From: Xiphydria camelus
Lineage: Eukaryota > Arthropoda > Insecta > Hymenoptera > Xiphydriidae
Direction: 5' to 3'
Assembly: GCA_963678675.1 (NCBI GenBank)
Contig: OY783193.1
Coordinates: 32,960,430 to 33,024,429, forward strand
DNA: 64,000 nucleotides
Of this stretch, positions 53,757 through 64,000 are shown one piece after another; within the stretch, counting starts at the first letter, position 1; each line of letters opens with the position of its first letter. The notes under the pieces were generated by a model. That model worked only from the letters and a program-made list of their open reading frames with translations. It was not told the DNA's origin and made no database searches. The translations under genes and the position numbers were made by a program.

Positions 53757-55740
53757 CTGTACGTATTTATCATTTATGTACTTATTAATTGAATTTTGTG
53801 AAAAATTAAATTATTTTCTAAATAATTTGCCTTATAATTAATTTAAGGTATACATATAATGCATAAATCAAGATTTTACCTGCGTCATTTGCCTGAGACT
53901 CATCGACATAACTTTCATCGTCGTTCTCGAACTCCAATTTTTGCTACCAAGAGAAAATGCTTTTCCTCTGAAAATATGTTATAATAATAAAATTTTATTT
54001 TAATCTTCAAACTTTACTAATGTTTGAAATAACAGTTTAGATTTAACTGGACCCGAAACTTTTGTTCAGATTTAGAAGTACGCGATTAACATATATAACT
54101 TAGCAGTTGATGAATCATGCAGTGTCAAAGTACGTTACCGAAATAAGTGGAACCCAAATGCTCAAAATTTCGCTTGAACTGGCAGTCTGCAGAACTAATA
54201 ACTGTGTCTGGATTCGGTGCTATAGATTCGTCTATATATACTTTATCCTGATCTATAGCGAACTAAAAAGAGATTAATTGCACCAACTTGCTCGAATAGT
54301 TTATTATATAATATATAGGTACTGTTAGATTTGTTACTGTTATAATAGATTCTGAAGCTTTACCTAATTTTTTTTATCAAACTTACCAAACAGTCCTTTC
54401 TTAGAACCATTCACGAAATCAGTCTGATATTTTTTTACCAGTGTATGTAAATCTTTTGACAGGGGAATCCGATATACTTCTTCTTCTAAATTATTTTGCA
54501 TTTTCGTAAGAAAGTGTCGATTTCCTGTGGGTCATAAAAATAAATCAGCTGGATAAAGTTAAATAACAGCTTATTTATTTTATACTCAACGTTATCATTT
54601 TAATAAACTAGTCCACCGAATGCATTAAAAATAAAATAATAATTTAAATTTTCGTACCACTGGAAATATTAATGAAATTTAACGTCAATAAATACATTTT
54701 AACTAATACTAATTTAATATTAAATTTTAGAAATGACCACCCACGGGGAAGAATAAAACAACAAGACTATTTTTTTAGTTCAAATAGTGAAGACGAATTA
54801 GTAACTAATAATTTTAAGGAAAATCGAAAAAGGAAGAGAATTATAGAAGAATATTCGTCGTCACAGGAGATGAAGATACAGATAACAATGGAGAAAAGAT
54901 TGATGAAAAATACATAGAAAAAGTGCAAAAAATTAAACGGAATACAGATAAAAGATATTATACTCAAACCGGAAATATTGTATCTGCAAAAGGTTTCCAA
55001 AACAAAGATTGCCGTTGTCGAAAAGTTTGTATAAAAAATTACGAAGAAGAAAACGGAAAAGATTCGTCAAGAAATTGTAGTTTTAGGTAGGTATTTGTTA
55101 CATTCCAAAAACGGAAAAGCTCCTGTCTGTAAAAAATTCTTTTTGGATAGGTACCTTTAAAGTAAGTGAAGGACGATTAAAACGTGTATTAAACTCTGCA
55201 AATGTAAGAAATGATTTACGTGGGCGTATGGTTGTGTAGGGCGTAATCCTAATAGAAGATATCTACATCCTGATCTAACTCTTAAGAAAATATTTAATTT
55301 ATACGAGCCTCATTGCAAGGAAATAAAATAAAAGCCGTTGATGAGTGCTTACAGAAAAATATTTAAAAAAGATTTTCACTTACATTTCCACCAACCGCGC
55401 AAAGATACATGTCAAAAATGCGACTTATTAAATATCAAAATTAAAGCATCGAATGGCGATGAAGAAAAGAATAAAGCTACGGAAGAGTATGATGTCCATT
55501 TAAAGCTAGCAGAATCAGTTAGAAAGTCATTAAAACAAGATTAGGAACTAGTATCACAAAATTCAGATAATTATTTCGCTTTTTCTTTCGACTTGCAAAC
55601 ACAAAGTTGACTACTTTAGTAGCATATTATATACGCAATATGTACGTTCTAAATTTGCGTATTCACAATTTTCATGACGATAAAATTTAAATGTACGTTT
55701 GGGGGGTAAAACTATTGCATCAAGAGGTGCTCAAGAAATA

Positions 55741-57025
55741 TTAGGTTGTCCCATAAATTTCTTCCTTTTTTTTTATGCGAAATGAATACACGGTATTTGT
55801 TGTTTAAGGTTAATTTATTGTGTTATATATGAACCGTTCTGCTCTATTACCTTCTTCCATCTCTCAGGAAGCCTCATTATGCCCTTTTTCCAAAATTGTT
55901 GAGGTTTACTTGCAAAATATTCATCAAGGTGCGTTTTTATTTCATTTACGGATTTAAAACATTTACCACGGAGAGAATTTTTTAACGAGAGAAACAAGTA
56001 ATAATCGGATGGAGCAAGGTCTGGGGAGTACGGAGGATGGGGTAGAACGTCCCAATCAAACTGCAATAGTTTTTGTCTTACGGCCAATGCAACATGCGGT
56101 CTTGCGTTGTCGTGATGAAAAACGACGCCTCGTCGGTTCACCAATTCTGGCCGTTTTTCTGCTATGGCGGCTTTCAACTGATCGAGTTGATTGCAATACT
56201 TGTCAGAATTGATCGTTTCACCTTGTGGAAGGAGCTCATAGTAAACTACACTTTTCCAATCCCACCAAATGCACAAAAGAACTTTCTTCGGATGAAGTCC
56301 AGGCTTCGCAACAGTTGAAGGTGTATTTGCCGTAGACCAAGTGCGTTTTCGATACACATTTTCATATAAAATCCAAGTCTCGTCTCCAGTGACAAGACTC
56401 TTTAAGAAAGGATTTCTTTCATGTCGCTGAAGAAGCAAATCGCACGTAGAGACGCGGTCCATAAGGTTGGTTTCCGTCAATAGGTGTGGAACCCAAACTT
56501 CACACTTATTCACATATCCCATCTTGATTAAATGCTTATGTACCGTTGTCCTGGGAATGTTGGTGGCATCCACTATCTCGCGCACACTATATCGCGGATT
56601 TTCAGCGAGCATACTCTTGATAAGGTCCGTATCCGTTGTTGCTGGGCGGCCGCTGCGGTCTTCATCTTTCAAGTCGAAATTGCCAGCTCTAAATTTTTGA
56701 AACCAACTACGGACGGTTCTACTAGTCGTAGTACCATCCCCGTAAACGGTGCAAATCTCGTCTGCAGTGTCCTTTACACTATTGCCTTTTTTAAAGCAAT
56801 GAAGCATAACATGCCGCAAATGCTTCTTTTGACTATCCATATTGAATGGTGTAGAAAAAAATCTTAAAGGGACTTTGTCACTAACGAAACGTACGGTAAA
56901 AGAGCTCTGGAGCGACTGAAACCGATCCCATAAATAGCTTAAAGATAAGCCCGCGTGTTTATATAAACATAGCCGGCCGGAGTCATACATAGCGTGGCGC
57001 GGAAAGAACTTATGGGACACCCTAA
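55741..57025 (-). mobile_element. mariner element, complete (second copy type)
   Basis: The element is 1285 bp between TA copies (55739-55740 and 57026-57027). The inverted ends begin ttaggttgtcccataaattt and ttagggtgtcccataagttc. It differs clearly from the mariner at 40396 in both ends and protein, so two mariner lineages are present. Confidence 0.95.
55815..56840 (-). CDS. mariner transposase, DD34D (irritans-type)
   Basis: I choose the start at the methionine of MDSQKKHLRH (56840), which gives 341 residues. The longer frame from 57107 runs through the terminal repeat and is not expected to be translated. Helix-turn-helix motifs (1-110) with DRSGRPATTD are followed by the catalytic aspartates in TGDETWILY, HHDNARPH and YSPDLAPSDYYLF, with 34 residues between the last two. 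The WVPHLLTE motif is canonical. There is no stop or shift, so the enzyme looks intact. Confidence 0.95.
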   Translation of the reverse strand: MDSQKKHLRHVMLHCFKKGNSVKDTADEICTVYGDGTTTSRTVRSWFQKFRAGNFDLKDEDRSGRPATTDTDLIKSMLAENPRYSVREIVDATNIPRTTVHKHLIKMGYVNKCEVWVPHLLTETNLMDRVSTCDLLLQRHERNPFLKSLVTGDETWILYENVYRKRTWSTANTPSTVAKPGLHPKKVLLCIWWDWKSVVYYELLPQGETINSDKYCNQLDQLKAAIAEKRPELVNRRGVVFHHDNARPHVALAVRQKLLQFDWDVLPHPPYSPDLAPSDYYLFLSLKNSLRGKCFKSVNEIKTHLDEYFASKPQQFWKKGIMRLPERWKKVIEQNGSYITQ

Positions 57026-57127
57026 TAGGTTCACGAATCTTGAAACATATTAAAAATTTAAGAACTGAAAAACATATATAGCTTACAGTGACACGTGTGC
57101 AGAACAAAATAGAAACATTAAAGTACC

Positions 57128-58593
57128 TTTAAGGTAGTTGGACCGCTATAGCACTTTTCGAGCAATTTTTAAAAAATTTTGTCAGATTTTAGATTATAAA
57201 AAAACTGATAACTTTGCCTCATGAATGAAATCATTCTGACGTTTAGAAATAGAGATATTCGGTTTTTATTTCTCCATTGAAATCCATGAGGCAGCGCGAG
57301 CGCGATCGCGGCGCGAGCGCGATCGTGGCGACGGAACGAATCCGGACGGGCCCGGGTAGCGTGTTACGTCCTTAGCTCCCCGGCGGACGTCGCGGCGCTG
57401 GGGTCCGTTGCTCCGCCAAAGCACTAACGTGCAACCTCGTCCGTGGATGATCGGCAGAAGGAAAAGAAAGAAACGAAAGGGTTTATAAAAGGAAGAGAAA
57501 CGCCTTTATTTACCAGCTTGAAACGACTATAGCCTTGCCTCAACCTTAGCGTCTAGCTGCGGCTCTGATTATCCGACGACTGGCTTCGACTCCTGATCGC
57601 AAGAAGACTGAGCTACTCTCCTCGGTCTTCTCTAGTTCTCTCCAAAGACGCGGAGTCCACCCCCTGCACATTTCCTCGTACTTACACTAGCTTACTTCTA
57701 TATAAGAAAAGAACATATAGGCGAGCGAGGAAGGAAGGGGCGATTTTTGTCTATTCTACATTTCTTCCTCCGACGTTTCAAGTCCCTCCCGGCGTCGCCC
57801 GGGAGGGGGATCCTGTCCACTCGGGGTGAGTTCTCGCGACGGGGTGTTTCCTCGAGGACGGAGGCTTCGGGTGTCCGTAACGTCTTCCAGATGCGTCGAT
57901 GCTTCTTTCTTCGGATGCACGCGTCCTGCGTTGGCGAGTTTTCCGCGAAGGGGCTAAAAAATGGTTTATGGCCTCTCGTTGTTCTCGAGCCGTGAGAAAG
58001 TGCAGAGTCCGCTCTCCTCCTACCTACCCTATCTCATCCCTCGAGTGACCATTACTCTACAAGTGTGTACGCGAAGAAAAAGGCGATATGCTAATAGCGC
58101 GTCTTAAACGAAGCGTCCTTTGAACGGCCCGCGTTCTGTAGCGGAAAATATGGCGGTTATCGTTTCATGTTGACCTGTTCAAAGGGCTATCGTTCTATGA
58201 AAACGTGACGTAACGTCACATTTGTTCATGACATAACAATGACATAACAAGCGCGCGCGAATCGGTATCGATCCGGAGCCGAGTTAGTTCCGCTCGAGTC
58301 ACGATACGAGCACGATCGCTTAACGAGTTCAGCGAGCCTGCGAGAGAGTGTCGAGTACGAGTCTAATGACAGAAGTGGTCGAGAGAGAGTCGAGGGAGAA
58401 ACGGAGCGTCTCCAAGGAGTCATCGTGGTCAGCCCCGATTCCGAGAGGATCCTTCGCCGAAACCTGAAGGATCAGAGGTGTCGTGAGGGGCCGCCAACCG
58501 GACGACCAAGGAGGGCGACGAGAGGGGGCCATTGAAGACCTCGACGCCACCGGTACGCTCATCCTTTCTCGAACGTTCGACCTCCGACCCGCC
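57128..58593. other. GC-rich region without assigned gene
   Basis: From 57290 the composition changes sharply to GC-rich with gcgcgagcgcgatcg repeats. A possible LTR could begin at 57359 (tgttacgtcc) with a TATA-like ttataaaagg near 57482 and end near 58218 (gacgtaacgtcaca). I found no second copy, primer site or target duplication. No open frame with a known domain is seen. Confidence 0.35.
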
Positions 58594-58900
58594 GTGGGCT
58601 TCCCGAGTCGAAATCCGAGAACTGAAAAAGTCCTGACAGAACTGAAAGAGTACTGAAAAAGCCCTGACAGAACTGAATTATTTTCGTCAAAGTGGCCGCG
58701 TGGCCATGGGCCGCCCATAGAATTCGGAAGGACTGAAAAAGGACTGACAGGCCTGCATAAATGCATATTCAGGACTTTCAGTACTTTTTCAGTTCAACGA
58801 TTTTCAGGACTTTCAGGGCTTTTTCAGTGCTCTTTCAGTTCTGTCAGGACTTTTTCAGTTCTCGGACTTCGACTCGGGGAGTCAAAATCCGCGGAATCTC
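58594..58900. repeat. Inverted cluster of ctgaaaaag/ctgacagaa units
   Basis: The left block (58600-58680) has alternating gaactgaaaaagtcctgac and agaactgaaagag units. The right block (about 58775-58880) is their inverted copy, followed by the same ctcggacttcgactcgggg text that opens the left block in inverted form. A partial third group follows to 58945. This gives a large stem with a loop of about 100 bp. Confidence 0.85.
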
Positions 58901-59235
58901 GCGAGAACTGAAAAAGCCTTGACAGAACTGAAAGACCACTGATACAGCCGTACGGCTATCACGTGATACCTCTGAATATATATTAGAGCACTATACCGTA
59001 TGTCCAATGGCTAGTCGAGCAGGTGCAGCGACTTTGGCTTTGGAACATGGCGCTACGTACGAGCGAAATATTTGAAATAGTAAAAGCGGGAGGTACATAA
59101 ATGCGGGAGAAGTGAAGTGTAACCTCAAAATTGTGAATGTTGGAATAATGGTGAATAATTGTTTGAAACGATAAGACATAATAATTCGGGTTTCTTTTCG
59201 ATGTTCAACCAAATAACACGACTGATATTTAATTG

Positions 59236-60420
59236 CAGAGAGAAACTGATGCGACTGGTAGTCGTGGAGGAAGGGGCTACCGTCAACGTGGTCCTCGCCA
59301 GAGTGGTCGAGCTCTGCCTCGTCGACGAAAGGTGCAATTGAAATGAAATTAAAGTCTGAGTCAAGGTGAAAATTGGAAGACATGGAAAGAAAACGCGGCA
59401 GAGTCGCCGACAGAAGAAGTGAGTAAAGTGCGAAAGAAAAGTGCAGTGACGCCCAAAAATCATGTGGAAGACAGTGACGAACAGCAGCAGCAGCTGGTCG
59501 ACACTGCTCAACTCCGCACCAGCTCCTGAATAATATCTCGCCGATCGCGATACGCGGCCGCTCCGATGGACAACGATTCCAGATATTCGAGTCGTAGTAG
59601 CAGCAAGGACAGCAGCAGCAGCAGCAGCGTCAACGGCAGGGGCACTCTTTTAAAGCGAAGGCAGTCCAAGATCGACTCGAATAGCTGTAAGAGAAAGACG
59701 CATCGGCGGAAACATGAAATATCGAAGCAAGACTTGCAATGAGAGTGTGGTAAAAGAAAGAAAAAAAATGACAGAGACGAGGCGACGAGACAGAGGAGGA
59801 AGTCGTCACCACGAAGGGTTCCTGAAACGGTACCAGTACTAGCAACGTGTGAAGAGTTCAAGAGAACGGGCCATCTACACCCAGTCGCAAATCATGCAGA
59901 GTTCCTGTGACATCCGACAGCGGCATCACGTCAGGAGTATGAACGGTGGAGAAGAACGGGAGCCTCGCTGTAAAAGGAAGGAGCAGTGTTGGCGATGGTG
60001 GTGACAGCCCGGATCATGAGCAAAGGCTGAAGAACCTTGAGCGTTTTGGATAAAAAGTGGACGTGACTCGAAGCAGTTATCGTAATCGATTTACGCCGAC
60101 ACTGGTGCCGTCTCGGTAGCCACTCACTGGTAGCCAATCTCGATCACAATGGATTCTTCCAACTAGAGGCGGTTTCTATATCACTCGTCGCCGTTGATCC
60201 TTTCCCTCTTAATCCTTGTACATAATGCATCTGTTAATATGAAGTTTGATCCGAAACCCTTCCATCCTTCCTATTGTAACACTCTCGTAACAATACGGTC
60301 CGATTATTTTATATTCATAAGGTTTTATCAGCTTTACGCGTTATTCTTCGTTATTCTCGTTATTTAACCTTGCATTCATACATTATTACTGATGGATTAT
60401 TAATAAATTAATTCATGAAA
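59236..60420 (+). pseudogene. Possible decayed retrocopy of an RGG/Q-rich gene
   Basis: Plus-strand pieces look coding in composition but are broken. One reads RETDATGSRGGRGYRQRGPR, the next has VSKVRKKSAVTPKNHVEDSD followed by four glutamines, and a third reads MDNDSRYSSRSSSKDSSSSS. No introns are seen between them. An aataaa-like signal lies near 60402 and the sequence becomes AT-rich after it. The RGG box and glutamine tract recall an RNA-binding protein such as FMR1, but that is only a guess. A processed pseudogene would explain the lack of introns. No flanking duplication was identified. Confidence 0.35.
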
Positions 60421-61221
60421 GTGACTCTACTGGCTCTTGTGTTATTTTTCGTCCGGTATTTCCTTCTGCAAGATATTTGGATAAATGTACCCCTTTTCGA
60501 TCTTGAAGAGTTTGGTTGGAATAAGCAAGACGGATAGTGGACAGAGTTTAGGCATTAGGAGGCATACAAGATGTCACAATCAGCAGGACAGGATTTCGTG
60601 TAATCATGATTTATAGTAAGTAAAGTGGATAGTAATCGTTTCTGTATCAACAAATCTGTGTTCAATTGATATTTTATACTTCATTAGTAGCTCTAAATGA
60701 GATACATCTATCTCATAGTTTACAGTACAAAATGTAATTTCCCCTGCGGGAGCTAATTTTATGAATGAAAAAATTCTAATAAATCATGATTCAAATTTAT
60801 CAAAATTTATTTCTTTTATATTTTGTTATTATTGTTTATAACTTTATAAAATTGTTAATGTTGTGTATGACAAATTTCTGTAGCCGTTTCTTTTTTTAAT
60901 TTGTTGCGTCTTTTACATAAATTTTATTATCTATATTATCCTCTTATTTTAAAGTATTATTTTCAATGTTATTACTTATAACTCTACAATTTGTTTTATC
61001 AAGATTTTTAAAAGGAAAGAAAAATTGTATTGTTTTAGACTTTATTAAAGAATTGTCTGAGGAGGGTCCATATAGGGACCGAACCGTCTCATGAGAATAG
61101 AAATAAAATATCTTGGTTTTATTTTATTTTGCTTCCTATTCGACCTATAAGAAGAAGACTTCGTAATCTAGCATGAATTTGTGTTCGAAACTTATTTTCA
61201 TAATATTAATTATTTGTACAG

Positions 61222-61325
61222 TAGTGCTCACATATGTCTTGTACTTGAATTGCTGCAAACACATCGAATTGATTTTTGTTTTTCATTACAAGAAGCAACT
61301 TCAAGTACAAAGCATATGTGAGCAT
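61222..61325. repeat. Short hairpin, arms of about 27 bp
   Basis: The left arm gtgctcacatatg...gtacttgaa is matched by ttcaagtac...catatgtgagcat about 50 bases later. It may be the tip of a MITE. Nothing coding is evident here. Confidence 0.75.
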
Positions 61326-61610
61326 TATTGTGTTTACTGCAAATGGCGATGACTTTAGCCTTATGCCCAGTGATGACAGTGTCAGCCCCGATAAAACGAT
61401 GCTGATACGGCAAGACGTCCAACAACGTATTTCCGATTTGATTAGTTTCGCACCACAACACTACAGCACATTGTCTCGTAGAAGTAGTCAGTTTTCGTAC
61501 AGAAAAATGGGGGAGAAGACAGGTCCAAAAAAAAAGATGGGTATGCGCTGTTGATAAAATCTCTGGAATGGATTATCTGAAAAAAAAAATGGTTTTAGAT
61601 TCAATAGGTA

Positions 61611-61780
61611 AATGGCTATAGCGCATATCATACGATTTTTGATTTTTTTAACAATGACAAAATGGCGGCCATTTTTCCATAAACTACGAAGACACGTTTT
61701 TTTTCATCGTTTTTAGCCAAAAAAAATAGTTACACTCAAAATTTCAAAATTCGTATGATATGCGCTATAGCTATAGTCAT
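61611..61780. repeat. Inverted repeat ggctatagcgcatatcatacg
   Basis: The 21-bp sequence ctatagcgcatatcatacga at 61616 returns inverted at 61754, with further symmetry inward (aattttgaaattt-like). It is a small MITE or the internal part of the adjacent Kolobok-like element. Confidence 0.8.
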
Positions 61781-61917
61781 AAAGAACATGTGGTAAAATG
61801 TTGATAAGGGTCGGTTGAATAGTTTCGAAGATTTTATCAACGAGCCGTCCAAAAACGTCATTTCGAAAAAAACGCGTTTAAAGTTTTCTTTAACGAAAAA
61901 TCGTGAAAAAATCTTAC

Positions 61918-62560
61918 TTACGTATAATCAGCGATACTTGCACCATACATTATGCCTTCAGTTTCTTCATAGCGCTCATTTTCATCCAAAATAGCCTGCC
62001 TTCGTTTCATTCTGGCTTCCTTAGAAGCATCGCTGCTGCGGCGGTTCGCAAGTTGTATGCGTGTTCTGTGACGGTCAGCGACGAACTGCTCGGCGGTCGG
62101 GCCGATTTTGACGCCCATTACTTCCAAGATTTTTAATACTGGCTGTAATCCCTCGTTAAAAATACAAGCAGCTGTTTGACACGCTATTTCAACAATTTTT
62201 TTTCCGCTAAAGATGTGTTTGGGAGCCATTGACCAGACGCATTTGTTGAAAGATTCGTTATTATTCTGCGTGTTTCCGCCGAGGCATCTTTCAAGTAGTT
62301 CTTGTTTTGTCAAATCGTCGTAGATCAGTTTTAGAACTTCTTGAACATCTTTAGCGAGAGCAGGGGGATGTTTGAACTTATGAACGGATTTATTTTTTAC
62401 AGCTTTCTTGTATTTACACCAGGATTCAGAACAGTATGAATGCTGTGGATTTGCTGTCAGTTGAAATCTTATGATAAAATCCTGCCCAGATCTTGCGCAT
62501 TTTTTCCACTGAATCGGGATGTCTTTGAATTGCTAAACCATAGTTATTTCTTCTATCCAT
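61918..62560 (-). pseudogene. Kolobok-like transposase, C-terminal part
   Basis: A frame from ATG 62560 reads IQRHPDSVEKMRKIWAGFYHK. After a shift near 62460 it continues NPQHSYCSESWCKYKKAV and LLERCLGGNTQNNNESFNKC, then IACQTAACIFNEG, and ends EGIMYGASIADYT. These are the C-terminal blocks of a large multi-copy animal transposase family. The N-terminal DNA-binding domain and first catalytic part are missing, so it is inactive. Confidence 0.7.
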
Positions 62561-62969
62561 TATTCAAAAATAAACACAAGAATTTAACTTTGAAAAACAC
62601 GAGAATAAGAAATTTCGACAAGAAAACAAGAGCACGTTGTTTTCACTAAATTTAAGGTTATGTTTACCGTAATGTATACATGTATACACAAGTATATGTG
62701 TGTATATACTTCTGCAATCATGCTGCCATCTATGATTTTTTTTTGAGCTAGAATAAGCAAAGCAAACAGGAGAATTTACCATACGCGCACAGTGCTCCGA
62801 AACGCCAAATATGCTCAGCCGACACGTCAGCGTCTGGCGCTCTTTTGAAATACTTAGAGTTCGAATTTTTGTTTGAAACTTTACATACATGTTCTTCGAT
62901 GTCTAAGCTATTGATTTAGCAAATAAAAAAAAAATCGATTTTTCGAAAATTTTACAGTGTTCGGGCCCC
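61918..62969 (-). mobile_element. Kolobok-like element fragment, right end preserved
   Basis: The right tip reads ggggcccgaac inward from 62969 and is flanked by TTAA (62970-62973). Its subterminal aaaattttcgaaaaatcgatt matches the inner edge of the 5139-5865 element. The left end was not found. A partial transposase gene lies inside. The TTAA target, GGGG tips and the transposase type support Kolobok, though this name rests on memory of the family. Confidence 0.6.
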
Positions 62970-62973
62970 TTAA

Positions 62974-63406
62974 GTACTTGGATCGAAAAAAGTACGCTGC
63001 GCGCGTACTCGTTTGTTGCGGTAAGTAGTATAATAATTTCTAATTAGGTAAAATTTCGAAAAAGAGAATAATAATGTTCCAGTAAAATATAATTTTTGGA
63101 TACTTTACAAACTTTTCGAATAATTTTTCTTAAAAAACTAAAAGTTAAAATATTGAAGGTAAATATTTGTAAATTTTTTGTACAATATAGCAAATGAGCC
63201 GTTTATTTTGAAAGTGGCCTAAGTTCATTTATACTTAAATTGAGATATTGAAGGGTTTGTGCTTTAATGCAATTAAAAATATACGTATGGGATACCCAAT
63301 GGGTTTCCCAATAGAAACTTCTAACAATGCAGATTTATAAAGAGAAATCCATCGCAGTGTGCGTACGATAGTGTTAAATCTACAGATTTTTTCGCTGAGT
63401 ATATAG
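62974..63406. other. Unassigned AT-rich spacer
   Basis: I see no coding segment or repeat structure. A short direct repeat ggataccc/gggtttccca lies near 63290. Confidence 0.4.
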
Positions 63407-63585
63407 CTACGTTCTCAATTGCGGTACCGTTCGGCCACGAAGACAAGCATGCTCGTCGATCAGTTCCTGCATTTCCACATCTGAAGGCATATTTCCTTTT
63501 AAACAGTCTTTAAATGCGGTTAAAACAATTTTCCGTTCTTCGTCATTCCATGCTTGATTTACACGACTTCTTCCGGAATTTGTAT
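63407..63585 (-). pseudogene. Last exon of a second Crypton gene
   Basis: After a splice-acceptor-like TTTTAG, the minus strand reads NQAWNDEERKIVLTAFKDCL and ends HACLRGRTVPQLRT. This matches the last exon of the Crypton at 49602-49388 (EEARNVVMTNFK, HACLSYRTVPQLRTW). The rest of this copy is not in the window or is deleted, and it may continue beyond 64000. Confidence 0.75.
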
Positions 63586-63613
63586 CTAAAATAAGAACAA
63601 GTTTTATATGCAT

Positions 63614-64000
63614 ATGAAAATAGTAGAAACGAAAATTCCTGGGTTATGAAAATAATTTGGTTAAATAAATATGGAAATATCTTCCTCATTTCCACTAAAA
63701 AAGATTGCACTTGGAAAAGAAAAACATCTAGAGAAAAAATTCAATTAATTAAAGAGTTTAATGATTTTTCTAAAATTATATGATTCAATATTGTCACTAT
63801 TGCATTTTTTTCACGTAGTTAGGTATACTGAGAAAATCTTGTCCAGGATATTTCTTCGCTTCAGGAAAATTTTAATTAGCGGGACCAAATTTTCATTCCA
63901 ACAACGAAAATTTTATTGAAACAAAAGTTTAGCTGCATAAAATAACATTTATTTAAAAATTTTAAACATGTTATTTTAACTAATTACATATTGGTCGAAT
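63614..64000. other. Unassigned sequence at window edge
   Basis: This AT-rich stretch could be intron of the second Crypton copy. No exon is recognised. Confidence 0.4.

Larger units (their letters stand above)
49388..54501 (-). pseudogene. Crypton tyrosine recombinase gene, multi-exon, frameshifted
   Basis: Exons on the minus strand start at ATG 54501. The core exon is 52132 to about 50100, and the last is 49602-49388. The core exon has paired cysteine fingers (FCAYCHK, LCPICKG), then NRRRPGEIERI with the catalytic arginine, then, after a frameshift near 50570, NPYLFG, LLRATQLRKHIAT and ANFMGHHEKIHKEIYR, which provide the R/H and tyrosine blocks of a tyrosine recombinase. The last exon is the SANT/Myb-like segment (WSEEARNVVMTNFK...RTVPQLRTW) usual at the end of insect Cryptons. 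A second frameshift lies near 51985. Upstream exons include one with CFRRYGQW...RGHIEKH (52509-52354). Cryptons integrate by recombination without terminal repeats, and none are seen. Confidence 0.85.
54672..57127 (+). pseudogene. Decayed transposase-like gene split by mariner
   Basis: Plus-strand pieces in changing frames include CRCRKVC, VCKKFFLDTFKVSEGRLKR, AYRKIFKKDFHLHFHQPRKD followed by TCQKCD, TLVAYYIRNMYVLN and TIASRGAQEI. After the mariner they continue as GSRILKHIKN and YSDTCAEQNRNIKV. This order matches multi-copy insect proteins that I know only as uncharacterised. The last block has the D-x-C-x-x-Q-N form often seen around a catalytic aspartate. At least five frame breaks are present. 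The mariner lies at a TA between GAQEI and GSRIL, and the halves join in phase. Confidence 0.6.

Noticed and set aside
56841..57107. N-terminal extension of the second mariner transposase
   Set aside because: It reads through the terminal inverted repeat and beyond the element. Homologous transposases start at MDSQ or the equivalent.
57359..58218. Candidate solo LTR in the GC-rich region
   Set aside because: TG...CA-like edges and a TATA-like box exist, but there is no second copy, target duplication, primer-binding site or polyadenylation signal to support it.
58329..58766. 145-codon minus-strand frame
   Set aside because: It is driven by GC-rich composition and by the ctgaaaaag repeat cluster, and no domain is visible.
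58990..59010. accgtatgtccaatgg as another end of the foldback family
   Set aside because: Only about ten bases match and no partner inverted end was found nearby, so it is likely chance.

Overview
The window looks like arthropod nuclear DNA, most likely an insect and perhaps an ant or other hymenopteran. It is AT-rich with GC-rich retroelement islands. It has spliced genes with GT-AG introns and a repertoire of piggyBac, mariner, Tc1, EnSpm/CACTA, Kolobok-like, Crypton, R1-like LINE and Ty3/gypsy elements. I see no certain host gene, rRNA, tRNA or CRISPR array. Almost every coding stretch I can assign belongs to a mobile element or to an endogenous viral element. The species assignment is inference.

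Layout. At 2-1343 there is an open, unrecognised minus-strand gene cut by the window edge. A broken Ty3/gypsy element follows (1670-3370). At 3427-4440 is a decayed protein fragment that I read as an orthomyxovirus PB2-like endogenous viral element. A 727-bp TTAA-flanked non-autonomous element lies at 5139-5865, and 5.9-8.7 kb is mostly unassigned. At 8882-12892 is a 4.0-kb TA-flanked foldback element with arms of about 1.35 kb and an intact DD41D transposase in its loop. Next come a PIF/Harbinger fragment, an R1-like LINE (13128-15917), a broken C2H2 zinc-finger fragment, an orthomyxovirus PB1-like viral element (17222-18400), a tnp2 transposase fragment, a second Harbinger fragment and a gypsy integrase fragment (20212-20727).

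The centre (20911-46829) is best explained as one EnSpm/CACTA-like element with matching 29-bp terminal inverted repeats and TGACGTCA-rich subterminal arrays. It carries two tandem minus-strand genes, a tnp2-type transposase and an eight-exon DUF4806-type protein. It has been filled by later insertions: piggyBac A (itself carrying a Tc1 element), piggyBac B, piggyBac C (itself carrying an ISL2EU-like deletion derivative), and a 7.3-kb long-TIR element (itself carrying a mariner). Removing these with their target duplications restores continuous reading across each site I checked in the host genes and leaves about 7.9 kb, a sensible size for such an element.

To the right are a GGGGACA-rich repeat array (46.8-47.5 kb), a near-perfect hairpin at 48940-49120, a multi-exon Crypton tyrosine-recombinase gene (49388-54501) with frameshifts, and a decayed plus-strand transposase-like gene (54672-57127) split by a complete mariner (55741-57025). 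Beyond these are GC-rich sequence, a CTGAAAAAG inverted-repeat cluster, a possible decayed retrocopy (59.2-60.4 kb), a Kolobok-like transposase fragment (61918-62969) and the last exon of a second Crypton.
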